Shown: positions 50,670 through 60,304, numbered from the stretch's first letter. The stretch: DNA of 64,000 bases from JAICMB01 sp035295125 (GCA_035295125.1 DATGJP010000016.1:31997-95996), one strand, 5' to 3'. Notes: generated by a model not told the origin, from the sequence alone. Numbers and translations: made by a program.

Positions 50670-51986
50670 TTGCGATACCTACCGAAGTCAGATCTCGAGC
50701 GCCGCGAGATGCTCGACGCAATCGGCGCGAGTTCACTTGAAGATCTGTTTTCCAATCTGCCGCCGGAAGTGCGGCTGGACCGGCCCCTGAACATCGAGCC
50801 GGGCAAATCGGAATACGAGATTGTTGACTATTTTCGCGCGCGCGGAGCCGAAAACGCCGATGGATATGCCAGTTTCCTCGGCGCCGGGGCTTATTACCAC
50901 TATCGGCCGGTCCTGGTCGATACGGTGGTCTCGCGCGGCGAATTTCTAACTTCTTACACGCCATACCAGGCCGAAATCGCGCAAGGCACACTGACCACGA
51001 TTTTCGAGTTCCAGACGATGCTTTGCCAGCTCACGGGCATGGAGGTGGCCAATGCCTCGATGTACGACGGGTCTTCCGCGGTTCCCGAAGCCGCCATGAT
51101 GGCGATGCGCGTCACCGGGCGCGATCGCATCGTGATTTCGCGCACGGTGCACCCGGAATATCGTGAAGTGCTGCGGACCTACGCGCGCCACCAGGGCATG
51201 CCAGTCGCGGAGTTCGATTACGACCACGATTCAGGCCGTCTCGACCTTGCCGACCTGGAGAGCAAAATCGATAAGGAGACCGCCGCGGTCATCATCCAGT
51301 CGCCGAATTTTTTCGGGATCATCGAGGATTCGCGTAAGGCGGCCGAAATCGCACACAAACATGGCGCGTTGCTGGTCTACGTGTTCACAGAAGCGGTCTC
51401 GCTCGGGCTGCTGGAACCTCCGCGCGATGCCGACATCGTAGCGGGCGAGCTGCAGTCGTTTGCGATTTCGCCAAGCTATGGCGGTCCTTACGCCGGCATC
51501 ATCGCCACCAAAGAGAAATTTATGCGCCAGATCCCCGGGCGGCTGGTTGGCGAAACCAAGGACACCAACGGGAATCGCGCCTACTGTTTGACGCTTGCAA
51601 CCCGTGAACAGCACATCCGGCGTGAGAAGGCGACCTCTAACATCTGCACTAACCAGGCTTTGATTGCGCTGATGGCGACGGTTTTCATGACCGTCTACGG
51701 GAAGCGCGGCCTGCGCGAGTTGGCCGAACAGAACCTCTCCAAAGCGCACTACCTGGCCTCCAAGACGCCCCAGCGCTTCTCCGGGCCGTTCTTCAACGAG
51801 TTCGTGGCGGCCACCAACGGCCGCACGCCAGATCAGATCAATACCGCACTGCTCGACAAGAAGATCATTGGAGGTTTACCGCTAAAGCGCTTTTATCCGG
51901 AACTGGAAAACGCCATGCTGCTGTGCGCGACCGAAATGAACCGCCGCGAGCAGATGGACGAGGTCGGGAGGGCTTTCGGAAAATGA
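50670..51986 (+). CDS. gcvPA: Glycine dehydrogenase (decarboxylating) subunit 1
   Basis: 438 residues with a TTG start at 50670; the family begins MRYxPxS and this is the only codon giving MRYLPKSD, so TTG is accepted. Blocks: FLGAGAYYHYRPVLVD, FLTSYTPYQAEIAQGTLT, FQTMLCQLTGMEVANASMYDG and SYGGPYAGIIATKEKFMRQIPGR. It pairs with subunit 2 to make the PLP-dependent P protein. Its TGA overlaps the gcvPB ATG (ATGA). Confidence 0.95.
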   Translation: MRYLPKSDLERREMLDAIGASSLEDLFSNLPPEVRLDRPLNIEPGKSEYEIVDYFRARGAENADGYASFLGAGAYYHYRPVLVDTVVSRGEFLTSYTPYQAEIAQGTLTTIFEFQTMLCQLTGMEVANASMYDGSSAVPEAAMMAMRVTGRDRIVISRTVHPEYREVLRTYARHQGMPVAEFDYDHDSGRLDLADLESKIDKETAAVIIQSPNFFGIIEDSRKAAEIAHKHGALLVYVFTEAVSLGLLEPPRDADIVAGELQSFAISPSYGGPYAGIIATKEKFMRQIPGRLVGETKDTNGNRAYCLTLATREQHIRREKATSNICTNQALIALMATVFMTVYGKRGLRELAEQNLSKAHYLASKTPQRFSGPFFNEFVAATNGRTPDQINTALLDKKIIGGLPLKRFYPELENAMLLCATEMNRREQMDEVGRAFGK

Positions 51987-53485
51987 TCAAAAAAGTTCGG
52001 CAGCACGTCAATCAGAACGAGTCCTTAATCTTTGAGCGCAGCTCGCCCGGCAAGCATGCATACCAGTTGCCCGAACTGGACGTGCCGGCCGTCGACCCGG
52101 CGTCGGCGATCGGCGCCGAGAACACGCGCGACCAGATTGAGGGCTTCCCGGAAGTGAGCGAGGTGGAGACGATCCGCCACTTCACCCGGCTTTCGACCCA
52201 GAACTACGCGATCGATTACGGCCTGTACCCGCTCGGCTCCTGCACGATGAAGTACAACCCCCGCGTTAACGAGCTCGTGGCGCGGACCGAAGGCCTCGCC
52301 TGGGCGCACCCCTACCAGCCCGAATCGTTATCCCAGGGCGTAATGGAAGTGGTCGCGGCGTTGGAAAAAGCGCTGGCCGAGATCACCGGCATGGACGCGG
52401 TGACGCTGCAGCCCGCCGCCGGTGCGCACGGTGAATTTACCGGTATTCTGCTCGTGCGCGCGCTGCTGGAATCGCGCGGCAATGCCCGGAAGAAGGTCCT
52501 GGTCCCGGATTCTGCCCACGGCACCAACCCCGCCACGGTCGCGACAGCCGGCTACGTTGTAGAAAACATCAAATCGAATCAGCACGGGTTCATCGACCTG
52601 GAAACGCTGGAAAAAGCCGTCACCGAAGACGTGGCCGCCATGATGGTGACCAACCCGAACACGCTGGGCGTCTTCGAGCACGACATCAACCGCGCGGCCG
52701 ACATTCTCCACGCCAAGGGCGCGCTGGTATACATGGATGGCGCGAACATGAACGCGCTGGTCGGCATCTCGCGGCCCGGCGATTTTGGCATTGATGTGAT
52801 GCACCTGAACCTGCACAAGACTTTCTCCACGCCACACGGGGGCGGAGGTCCGGGCTCAGGCGCCGTCGCCATCAAGAAGCACCTGGAGCCATTTCTGCCG
52901 GGTCCACGGCTGAAGCGCGTCGGCGATCAATGGGCCTGGAACTACGACCTGCCGCAATCGATCGGACGCGTGAAAGCGTTCTACGGCAATCATGGCGTAC
53001 TCGTGCGAGCTCTGGCGTATATCATGGCGCATGGAGGGCCGGGCCTGAAGAACGCCACCATGGATGCCGTCCTGAACGCCACCTACATCCGCAAGCTGCT
53101 GGAGCCTTACTACGAGCTGCCGTACAAGAGCCCCAACATGCACGAATGCGTATTCAGCGACGCCCGCCAGGCGAAGTATGGAGTGCGTACGGGTGATATC
53201 GCGAAGCGGCTGATCGACTATGGTTTTCATCCCTACACGGTGAGTTTCCCGCTGATCGTCCACGGCGCGCTCATGATTGAGCCCACCGAGACGGAAGGCA
53301 AGCAGGAGCTGGACCAGTTTATCGACGCGCTTATCTCCATCGCGAAGGAGGCGGAAGAGGACCCGCAACTGGTGATTAAAGCGCCGCACCTGACCCGCAC
53401 GTCGCGAGTGGATGAAGTGGGCGCGGCACGCAAACCGGTCGTACGTTGGAAGCCAGAGACGCCAGCCCGACAGGCAGCCGACTGA
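51983..53485 (+). CDS. gcvPB: Glycine dehydrogenase (decarboxylating) subunit 2
   Basis: 500 residues from ATG 51983, which overlaps the gcvPA stop. The PLP-binding lysine is K279 in LNLHKTFSTPHGGGGPG. YPLGSCTMKYNPR, QPAAGAHGE and DSAHGTNPATV are further family blocks. It decarboxylates glycine and loads the aminomethyl group on GcvH. Its end overlaps the next gene by 40 nt. No lpdA gene for the L protein is present in the window. Confidence 0.96.
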   Translation: MIKKVRQHVNQNESLIFERSSPGKHAYQLPELDVPAVDPASAIGAENTRDQIEGFPEVSEVETIRHFTRLSTQNYAIDYGLYPLGSCTMKYNPRVNELVARTEGLAWAHPYQPESLSQGVMEVVAALEKALAEITGMDAVTLQPAAGAHGEFTGILLVRALLESRGNARKKVLVPDSAHGTNPATVATAGYVVENIKSNQHGFIDLETLEKAVTEDVAAMMVTNPNTLGVFEHDINRAADILHAKGALVYMDGANMNALVGISRPGDFGIDVMHLNLHKTFSTPHGGGGPGSGAVAIKKHLEPFLPGPRLKRVGDQWAWNYDLPQSIGRVKAFYGNHGVLVRALAYIMAHGGPGLKNATMDAVLNATYIRKLLEPYYELPYKSPNMHECVFSDARQAKYGVRTGDIAKRLIDYGFHPYTVSFPLIVHGALMIEPTETEGKQELDQFIDALISIAKEAEEDPQLVIKAPHLTRTSRVDEVGAARKPVVRWKPETPARQAAD

Positions 53486-55365
53486 GGTCATTCGGGGCGC
53501 AACTCGCCCTCGTTTTCCTCGTTGTACTCGCGTTGCGTCTGCCGTTCCTGAATCAGGCGATTCAGGGCGACGACGTTTATTTCCTGTATGGGGCGGAGCA
53601 GGCGCAGATTGATCCGCTCCATCCCGATCACGCCCAATTCGTATTCATGGGCGACCACGTCGATATGCGCGGCAACACGCATCCGCCCCTGGTCCAGTGG
53701 ATCCTTGGCGGATTGCTCGCGATTTTCCGGGACATCCGTGAAGTCCCGTTTCACGCGGCTTATATCGTGTTTTCGTTGATTGCGGCCGCGGCCGCGCTGG
53801 CCCTGGCGCGCCGATTCACGGAGCAACCCCTTCTGGCGACAATGCTGTTTCTCGTAACCCCGGTGTTTGTCGTTAATGGCAATTCGCTCGAAACAGACGT
53901 TCCATTCGTGGCATTCTGGCTGGCAGCAATTGCGATGTTCGTGCGCGCGGTCGACAACCGGTCCATGCCGTGGCTGGTGGCATCCTGCTTCCCGATGGCG
54001 TTAGCGGTCCTCGATTCATACCAGGCCGTTGTCCTGATTCCCATCCTGCTGCTGTACGGCTGGCGCTGGCGGCCCGCCTGGTTCGTTGCGCTCACGCCTG
54101 CGATCGTCATCGGAGGCTTCCAGATCTACGGCCGTCTGTCGACCGGCGCCGCTCCGGCCGCCGTCCTCACCGGCTATATGAAAACGTACGGCTGGCAAGC
54201 GTTCGGGCAGAAGATCCGAAACGCGATCGCCCTGACGGGACACATGGGCTGGCTGGTCTTCCCTGGACTCGCAATCGCTGCATTCTGGCGCCGCTGGATC
54301 ATCTTAATCCCGCTGACCCTCGCAGCTGCAATCTTCGATCCGAATCCGATGTTCTGGCTCTCGATCTCCGCGGGACTCGCGGTACTAATCTGTTGTGCGG
54401 AGCGCTGGCGGGACTTCTCCGCTCAATGGGTGCTCGTCTTCTTCGCTGCATCCCTCGTCATCTTCTTCGCCGGGTCGGCGCGATACCTGCTCCCCATCGC
54501 GCTCCCCGTAGCGATCCTTGCCGCCCGCCAACTCGCGCCCAAGTGGCTTTACGCCGGTCTTGCTGTCCAGGCGACGATCAGCCTGATGCTAGCCGTCGTC
54601 AATTACCAACATTGGGACGGCTACCGCCAATTCGCCGCGCAATTCGACACCGGCAATAAGCGCCTCTGGATCAATAGTGAGTGGGGTCTGCGCTACTACC
54701 TCGAGTCCAAGGGCGGCGTGCCCATCGTCCGCGACCAGGTGCTGCACCCCGGCGATGTCATCGTATCGAGCGCCTTGGCCTATCCGGTTCCATACACCGC
54801 CGGCGGCGGAGTGCTTGCGCCGACCTCCAGCCGCGAAATCACGTCGCGCATACCCCTGCGGCTCGTCGGGCTTAACAGCAAAGCAGCCTACTCCACAACA
54901 GAACACGGCCTTCGACCCTTCGATATCTCGACTGGCCCAATCGACCGGATACGCGTCGAAACCGTCACCGAGCGAGTTCCCGCCCTCGAATACCTCACCA
55001 TGAACGCGAAAGAAGCCGGGGAACAGATCGTCGACGGAATCAGCGATCTCGAAGACAACCGCTGGCGTTGGATGAGTGGGCGCGGCGTGCTGATACTGAA
55101 GTCGCCGGCGCAGGCGGTGCCGGTCAAGGTGGACCTGAACATCCCCGACCAGGCCCCCTGTCGAGCCATCAAGATCTATATCGACGACCAACTCGTGAAA
55201 TCCGAGAGCTTCGACAAGCCAGGCTCCTACACCGTCACAACCGCGCCTACGAAACCCTCCGGCGCCACCGCAACACTCCGCATCGAAGCCGACAAGACAT
55301 TCACCGTCCCCAGCGACAACCGTGAACTCGGTATCATTCTGACGGGAGCCGGATTCTCTCAATGA
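53446..55365 (+). CDS. GT39-like membrane protein with C-terminal beta domain
   Basis: 639 residues. A TTG at 53446 is taken as start, overlapping gcvPB; a later start is possible. The acidic pair in IQGDDVYFLYGAEQ and NTHPPLVQWILGGLL match the PMT_2/GT39 layout (compare DE and KPPL in the gene at 322). About eleven membrane segments fill residues 15-380; a soluble region of 250 residues, rich in beta strands, closes the protein. It may transfer a polyprenyl-linked sugar to protein or lipid. It starts the glycan region and overlaps the next gene by 4 nt. Confidence 0.75.
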   Translation: MEARDASPTGSRLRSFGAQLALVFLVVLALRLPFLNQAIQGDDVYFLYGAEQAQIDPLHPDHAQFVFMGDHVDMRGNTHPPLVQWILGGLLAIFRDIREVPFHAAYIVFSLIAAAAALALARRFTEQPLLATMLFLVTPVFVVNGNSLETDVPFVAFWLAAIAMFVRAVDNRSMPWLVASCFPMALAVLDSYQAVVLIPILLLYGWRWRPAWFVALTPAIVIGGFQIYGRLSTGAAPAAVLTGYMKTYGWQAFGQKIRNAIALTGHMGWLVFPGLAIAAFWRRWIILIPLTLAAAIFDPNPMFWLSISAGLAVLICCAERWRDFSAQWVLVFFAASLVIFFAGSARYLLPIALPVAILAARQLAPKWLYAGLAVQATISLMLAVVNYQHWDGYRQFAAQFDTGNKRLWINSEWGLRYYLESKGGVPIVRDQVLHPGDVIVSSALAYPVPYTAGGGVLAPTSSREITSRIPLRLVGLNSKAAYSTTEHGLRPFDISTGPIDRIRVETVTERVPALEYLTMNAKEAGEQIVDGISDLEDNRWRWMSGRGVLILKSPAQAVPVKVDLNIPDQAPCRAIKIYIDDQLVKSESFDKPGSYTVTTAPTKPSGATATLRIEADKTFTVPSDNRELGIILTGAGFSQ

Positions 55366-56141
55366 ACTGGCAAAATGCTGTACTCGGCCGCACGGGCCGC
55401 GAGGTCGGCCGCCTCGGCATGGCGGCATCCTATGGCGTTCCCGCGAAATCTGTCGAGGAAGCCTTCGACCGGGGCGTAAATTACTTGTACTTCGGCAGCA
55501 TGCGTAAGAGCGGCTTTGCGGAGGCCCTCCGCAACCTACGCCCGAAACGCGATCAGATCACCCTGGTAGTGCAGTCTTATTCCAGGTTTGCGGCCTTGGT
55601 CGGTCCAAGTCTGAGCATGGCGCTGAGGAAGATCGGCTACGACTACGCCGACCTGCTGCTGCTCGGTCTCTGGGGTAACGAGCCGCCCGGCCGCATCCTC
55701 GACGCCTGCCGCAAGCTGCGCGACTCCGGCCGCATCAAGCATATCGCTATGTCCACGCACCAGCGTCCGCTCATCCCGAAGCTGGCGGCCGCCGACATCG
55801 ACGTCTTCCACGTACGCTATAACGCGGTTCACACCGGCGCCGAACGCGAGGTCTTTCCCCAACTCGCCGCCCTGAACGGGACGCGTCCGGGTCTGGTCGC
55901 GTTTACCGCCACAAGCTGGCGCCAGCTTCTGAAATCTGGAAAGATCCCCAACGGCGAAAAGACGCCATCGGCAACCGACTGCTATCGCTTCGTGCTCTCG
56001 AACCCCGCCATCGACGTGTGCATGAGCGGACCGGCCGATGCCGTCCAGGCGCGCGCCGCGTTGGACGCTCTCGACCACGGGCCGATGAGCGAAGATGAAC
56101 TGGCCTGGATGCGCCGCGTCGGTCAAGCTATTTACCGTTGA
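55362..56141 (+). CDS. Aldo-keto-reductase-fold protein lacking the catalytic tetrad
   Basis: 259 residues with the (beta/alpha)8 layout of AKRs: LGRTGREVGRLGMAASYGV, then GVNYLYFGSMRKSGFAEAL, DYADLLLLGLWG and GRIKHIAMSTHQR. Compared with the family, Asp and Tyr of GVNFIDTAxxYG are replaced by YLYFGS, the Lys of the strand-3 end by Gln in LVVQSY, and the His of the LHWPD-type block by Gly. It is therefore probably not an NAD(P)H reductase of the usual kind. It sits between a GT39-like and a GT4 gene, with ATGA overlap upstream. Confidence 0.75.
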   Translation: MNWQNAVLGRTGREVGRLGMAASYGVPAKSVEEAFDRGVNYLYFGSMRKSGFAEALRNLRPKRDQITLVVQSYSRFAALVGPSLSMALRKIGYDYADLLLLGLWGNEPPGRILDACRKLRDSGRIKHIAMSTHQRPLIPKLAAADIDVFHVRYNAVHTGAEREVFPQLAALNGTRPGLVAFTATSWRQLLKSGKIPNGEKTPSATDCYRFVLSNPAIDVCMSGPADAVQARAALDALDHGPMSEDELAWMRRVGQAIYR

Positions 56142-57220
56142 TGAAATATCCGGTCTTGCTGATGGGCCGCGCGCTGGGCACCGGCGGGACGGAGCGCCAA
56201 CTGACCGAAACGGCGAAAGCCCTCGATCGCTCGGTATTCGAACCGCACGTCGGAGTTTTCAAAGCCGGCGGCATGCGGACCTCCGAACTGAGCGGCCAGG
56301 GTATACCTGTCGTCGAGTTTCCGATCACGTCGTTCCTTTCCCTAGGCGCCTGGCAAGCAGCCTGGCAGTTGATTCGCTACATCCGCCGCCACAAAATACG
56401 TCTGGTTCACACCTGGGACTACCCGCTGACGACCTTCGCAATTCCGCCCACACGGCTCTTCACGTCAGCCGTCCCGGTGACCAGCCAACGAAGTGACCGC
56501 TGCCTGATTCCGCGCCACTACCGCCCGTTGATCGCAATGACCGATCGTCTGGCCAACGCGATCGTAGTGAACTGCGATTTCGTGCGCCGTCACCTGGTAA
56601 CCGATGCGCACGTTCCTGACCGTAAAATCCGTCTCTGCTACAACGGCATCGATACCGACCGCTTCCAACGGGTGCAGGCCGGCAATGCGTCCTTGCTGAT
56701 TGGAACCGTCTGTGTGCTGCGTCCGGAAAAGGACTTGCCGACCCTCATGGACGCCTTTGCGCGCCTCACGCCGGGGCCACAACTCGCCATTGTCGGCAGC
56801 GGTCCCGAATCAGCCCACCTCACCGGGTACGCACAAACCGCCGGTATTGCCGGGAACTGCCACTTCGAGCCCGCCACTCCGCACGTCACCGAGTGGCTGA
56901 GCAAGCTGGATATCTTCGTCCTGCCTTCCCGAAGCGAGGCGCTGTCCAATTCGCTGATGGAAGCAATGGCGTGCGGTTGCTGCGTGGTCGCGTCGGATGT
57001 CGGAGGCAATCCCGAAATGGTGCGCCACGGCGAAACCGGCATGCTGTTTCCGGCAGGCGACGCGCAGGCGCTCGCCGCCACTCTGCAAAACCTGGCCGCC
57101 GACGCCGCGCTACGTCAAACGCTCGCCCGCAACGCGCGCGTCTTCATTCACGAGAAGTTTTCCATTCAAGCGCTGGGAAAGCGCATGGGCGAGATCTACA
57201 CGGAGCTGCTTTCAGACTAA
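56141..57220 (+). CDS. GT4-family glycosyltransferase (first copy)
   Basis: 359 residues from ATG 56141, the last base of the preceding stop. N-terminal Rossmann domain: MGRALGTGGTERQLTETAKAL with the glycine-rich loop. C-terminal domain: LRPEKDLPTLMDAFARL, then FVLPSRSEALSNSLMEAMACG with the EX7E glutamates for nucleotide sugar binding. It adds a sugar to a glycan on the cytoplasmic face. Convergent with gmhB and overlapping its end by 9 nt. Confidence 0.9.
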   Translation: MKYPVLLMGRALGTGGTERQLTETAKALDRSVFEPHVGVFKAGGMRTSELSGQGIPVVEFPITSFLSLGAWQAAWQLIRYIRRHKIRLVHTWDYPLTTFAIPPTRLFTSAVPVTSQRSDRCLIPRHYRPLIAMTDRLANAIVVNCDFVRRHLVTDAHVPDRKIRLCYNGIDTDRFQRVQAGNASLLIGTVCVLRPEKDLPTLMDAFARLTPGPQLAIVGSGPESAHLTGYAQTAGIAGNCHFEPATPHVTEWLSKLDIFVLPSRSEALSNSLMEAMACGCCVVASDVGGNPEMVRHGETGMLFPAGDAQALAATLQNLAADAALRQTLARNARVFIHEKFSIQALGKRMGEIYTELLSD

Positions 57221-57673
57221 CCGGCCATTCTCCGCGCGCAGAAATGGAATCCCGCAGCCAACGGCAAGCGCGGCGTCCCGATCCGAATCCCCGATCAGCA
57301 GCGAATGGGCCAAATCGACATCCCACTTGTCCTGAGCCTGCAGCACCAGCCCCGGACGCGGCTTGCGGCAATTGCAGGTGTTCTCTTCGTGCGGGCAGCA
57401 GAACACGTCGTCGACCCTGGCGCCGTGGCGCGCAAGCTCGGCCGTCATCCGGCTATGAATCTCCTCCACGTCTGCGGCGCTCATGACACCCCGAGCCACG
57501 CCGCGCTGGTTCGTCACCACAATCACCAGGAACCCGAGCGCATTGAACAACCGAATCCAATCGATCACCCGCGGCAGCAACCGGAACTCGCTCCAATCCC
57601 GAATATATTCGCCATCTCGTGGTTTCTCGTTAATGACGCCGTCGCGGTCGAGGAAAACGCACCGCCGGCTCAC
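57212..57673 (-). CDS. gmhB: D-glycero-D-manno-heptose 1,7-bisphosphate 7-phosphatase-like HAD protein
   Basis: 153 residues. FLDRDGVINE has the two catalytic Asp residues (D9, D11), VVTNQRGVARG is motif II, and the CCPHEENTCNCRKP stretch is the zinc-binding loop diagnostic of GmhB; IGDSDRDAALAV ends the HAD core. It removes the C7 phosphate of heptose bisphosphate. It is the last of four minus-strand genes and starts within the hddA stop (ATGA). Histidinol phosphatase relatives share the fold but the context supports heptose. Confidence 0.9.
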   Translation of the reverse strand: MSRRCVFLDRDGVINEKPRDGEYIRDWSEFRLLPRVIDWIRLFNALGFLVIVVTNQRGVARGVMSAADVEEIHSRMTAELARHGARVDDVFCCPHEENTCNCRKPRPGLVLQAQDKWDVDLAHSLLIGDSDRDAALAVGCGIPFLRAENGRLV

Positions 57674-58653
57674 TCGCGATCGCTCCCGATATGCACGATT
57701 TTGCTTCCCTGCGGATCGAGCGCAAATGGAAGCTCGCGCAAATCTGCCAGCGCCTCTCGTAGGCTCCCATGCTTATGCGGCTCGCAGAAAAACAGCAGGA
57801 ATCCGCCGCCACCTGCGCCCAGCAGTTTGCCGCCAAGCGCACCAGCACCCAACGCCCGCTCATAGTAATCATCGATCTTCGGATTGCTGATCGACGCCTC
57901 CAGCGACCGTTTCGCCTCCCACGCCATATGCAGCAGCCGTCCAAACGCGTTGAGGTCGCTGCCTGTCGTGAGAACGTCGCGCAACTCCCGTGCGATGGCG
58001 CACAGCTTGCGCAGAACCGGGAGCTTCGTCTCCGTGCCGGCCTGCTGCTTGGCCAAAACCATCCGAGCATCGCGAGTATCGCCGGTGTAAAACATGAGCA
58101 GCCGACGGTTCAACTCCTGGCGCGTCTCGGTCGGGCAAACGACCGGATCCACAAACACAGTCCCATCCGGATTGAACTGAATGAACTGCAGACCACCATA
58201 CGCCGCGATGTATTGGTCCTGTTTACCGATTGGCTCCTTTAAGCGTTCGATCTCAATCCCGCACGCCTCCCGTGCGAGCCGTTCAGCGGTGACCACCTTG
58301 CCGTTCATGGCGTGCAGAGCGTGCAGCAGTCCCACGGTGAAGCTGCTCGACGAACCCAGACCCGTTCGCGCCGGAAGGTCGCCCATCGACACCACTTCGA
58401 GGCCGCGCTTGACTCCCAACTGCGTCAGGCATTCCCGTACGATCGGATGCTCGATCTGCTCAACCGAATCGACAATCTCGGTGCGCGAATAGCTGATCCG
58501 GAAATTCTGTTCGAAATGCTCTTTCACGGCGATGTACATGTACTTGTTTATCGCCGTCGAGAACACCACACCCGGCTCGTGCGTGTAGTAGCTCGCCAAG
58601 TCCGAACCACCGCCTGCGAAACTCACGCGGAATGGCGTTCTGGTAATGATCAT
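57670..58653 (-). CDS. hddA: GHMP-family sugar kinase, HddA-like
   Basis: 327 residues. It begins MIITRTPFRVSFAGGGSDLASYY, the pattern of D-glycero-alpha-D-manno-heptose-7-phosphate kinases. The ATP motif is GLGSSSSFTVGLLHAL and the C-terminal motif is GAGGGGFLLFF. It makes heptose-1,7-bisphosphate of the alpha anomer for GDP-heptose. Neighbouring hddC and gmhB supply the next steps. gmhA, the isomerase that starts the pathway, is not in the window. Confidence 0.88.
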   Translation of the reverse strand: MIITRTPFRVSFAGGGSDLASYYTHEPGVVFSTAINKYMYIAVKEHFEQNFRISYSRTEIVDSVEQIEHPIVRECLTQLGVKRGLEVVSMGDLPARTGLGSSSSFTVGLLHALHAMNGKVVTAERLAREACGIEIERLKEPIGKQDQYIAAYGGLQFIQFNPDGTVFVDPVVCPTETRQELNRRLLMFYTGDTRDARMVLAKQQAGTETKLPVLRKLCAIARELRDVLTTGSDLNAFGRLLHMAWEAKRSLEASISNPKIDDYYERALGAGALGGKLLGAGGGGFLLFFCEPHKHGSLREALADLRELPFALDPQGSKIVHIGSDRE

Positions 58654-59336
58654 GCGCCGAGCAATTCCTCAATCACCGCCAGCCGGTCCGGCGTGCCGAT
58701 GTCATAAAACCGCTCTGTCGTTACGAAACCCGCAAGCTCATGGGTGGCGATCAGCTTCGGAAAGACCTCCTTCTCCAGCGACACCGCCCCCGCAGTAGGA
58801 ATCAGCTCCACCACCGACCGCCGAAACGCCAACACACCGGCCTCGACGTAGGAGAGCCTGTCCGGCGAATCCTTCTCATAACGGGTCACATACCCGCTAT
58901 CGTCCAGGTCGATATTGTTCTTTACAGACGTATCCCCGAGGCGGTTGTCATAAACAACGACGACGCCTTCGCTCGTAAGACTCTCCATCACGAGCCGGTA
59001 CTTGATCGGCAAATACGAGTCGCCGTAGATGACGAGGAACCCATCCTCGAGCAAACTGCGTGCTTCCCGCAGGGCGCCGCCCGTGCCCAATGGCGCCGGT
59101 TCCCGCGAATACGCGATACGCAGACCCAATGCCGACCCGTCGCCGAAATACTCTTCGATCTGCTCGCCAAGGTATCCCGTCAACAGCACGACATCGCGTA
59201 TTTCCTGCCGCGCCAGCAGACGCAACTGGTGTTCCAGGTACGGCGCGCCGGCCACCGGGACCATCGGCTTCGGGATCGCCTCGGTAACCGGACGAAGCCG
59301 CGTCCCGAGCCCACCCGCCAGAATCACTGCCTGCAT
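58650..59336 (-). CDS. hddC: Nucleotidyltransferase, HddC-like
   Basis: 228 residues. QAVILAGGLGTRLRPVT is the nucleotide-binding signature, KPMVPVAGAPYLEHQL the lysine block and VIYGDSYLP the metal aspartate. The size and neighbours indicate D-glycero-alpha-D-manno-heptose-1-phosphate guanylyltransferase, giving GDP-heptose. Other sugar-1-phosphate nucleotidyltransferases cannot be ruled out from sequence alone. It overlaps both neighbours by a few bases. Confidence 0.85.
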   Translation of the reverse strand: MQAVILAGGLGTRLRPVTEAIPKPMVPVAGAPYLEHQLRLLARQEIRDVVLLTGYLGEQIEEYFGDGSALGLRIAYSREPAPLGTGGALREARSLLEDGFLVIYGDSYLPIKYRLVMESLTSEGVVVVYDNRLGDTSVKNNIDLDDSGYVTRYEKDSPDRLSYVEAGVLAFRRSVVELIPTAGAVSLEKEVFPKLIATHELAGFVTTERFYDIGTPDRLAVIEELLGA

Positions 59337-60280
59337 GCCGCCAGTGTGCTCGCAATCGCGATTTTGACGGCCTCGGCGGAGTTGTGCCGGGCTTTCCAGC
59401 CAATCTGATTGAGCTTGGTGACATCCAGCCGAAACCGCGGCACGTCACCCGGCCACCCGCCCTCACCGCCGGTGAACTCGTACTCGACCCCGTTGAGCCC
59501 CATCGCCTCCACCACGAGATCGGCAATGCGAGTTACCTGCAGCGAATCGTCGCACCCCAGGTTGTAAACCGCCAGCGGCTCCGTCGCGTGCTCCACCAGG
59601 AACAGCATCGCATCGACGCACTCCTCGCTCAGCAAATACGACTTCGCCTGCTGCCCATTGCCAAGAATCCGGAGTCTGCGCGGATTCTCTCGCAGCCGGG
59701 CCACGAAGTCGCCAATGACCGTCCGACCCCGGCTCCGCACCTTGGGTCCCACGATGTTCGCAAACCGGAAAATCCAGCACCGCATGTCGAAAAGGTTGCG
59801 AAACGCCGAGATCATGGCCTCGCAGCTCAGCTTGGTTGCCCCGTACAGCGAGATCGGTTGTGGGTAAAACGCGCTTTCCGGAATCGGCTGGATCGGCGAC
59901 ACGCCGTAGATTGCCGACGTCGACGAGAACCCGAGCCGCTTTACGCCATCGCGCCGCATTGCCTCGAGTACGTTGTAGGTGCACAGGACATTCTGCTGCA
60001 GATCCTTGTCTGTTGGATCGCCCTCCGCGAACTTTACATCGGGATTGGCCGCCAGGTGCCAAACCATCTCGACGCCAGTCATTACCGACAGTACAAACCC
60101 GAAATCCCGCAGATCACCCTCCGCAAAAGTGAACTTCGGATCGTGCCGAAATGGCGCGATATGTTCCAGTTTTCCGCTGCTCAGGTCGTCGGCAACCACC
60201 ACCTCATGACCACGAGCCAGCAATGCCCCGGCAAGGTCCGAGCCAATGCAGCCGGCGCCTCCGGTTACCAGCGTCTTCAT
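59324..60280 (-). CDS. NAD-dependent sugar epimerase/dehydratase
   Basis: 318 residues. TGGAGCIGSDLAGALL binds NAD, SSTSAIYG and YGATK (Tyr/Lys pair) form the active site, and FRFANIVGP matches the substrate-binding block of extended SDR proteins. It may modify UDP-sugar or GDP-heptose. It leads the hddC-hddA-gmhB run and is divergent from the GT4 gene at 60305 with 24 nt between starts, so the promoters overlap. Confidence 0.88.
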   Translation of the reverse strand: MKTLVTGGAGCIGSDLAGALLARGHEVVVADDLSSGKLEHIAPFRHDPKFTFAEGDLRDFGFVLSVMTGVEMVWHLAANPDVKFAEGDPTDKDLQQNVLCTYNVLEAMRRDGVKRLGFSSTSAIYGVSPIQPIPESAFYPQPISLYGATKLSCEAMISAFRNLFDMRCWIFRFANIVGPKVRSRGRTVIGDFVARLRENPRRLRILGNGQQAKSYLLSEECVDAMLFLVEHATEPLAVYNLGCDDSLQVTRIADLVVEAMGLNGVEYEFTGGEGGWPGDVPRFRLDVTKLNQIGWKARHNSAEAVKIAIASTLAACRQ

Positions 60281-60304
60281 TTACCACTAGCGTACACTGG
60301 TTGT

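Noticed and set aside
59384..60304. Long upstream extension of the second GT4 reading frame
   Set aside because: It is fully antisense to the well-supported epimerase gene and has no glycosyltransferase character; the family N-terminus begins at about 60305.
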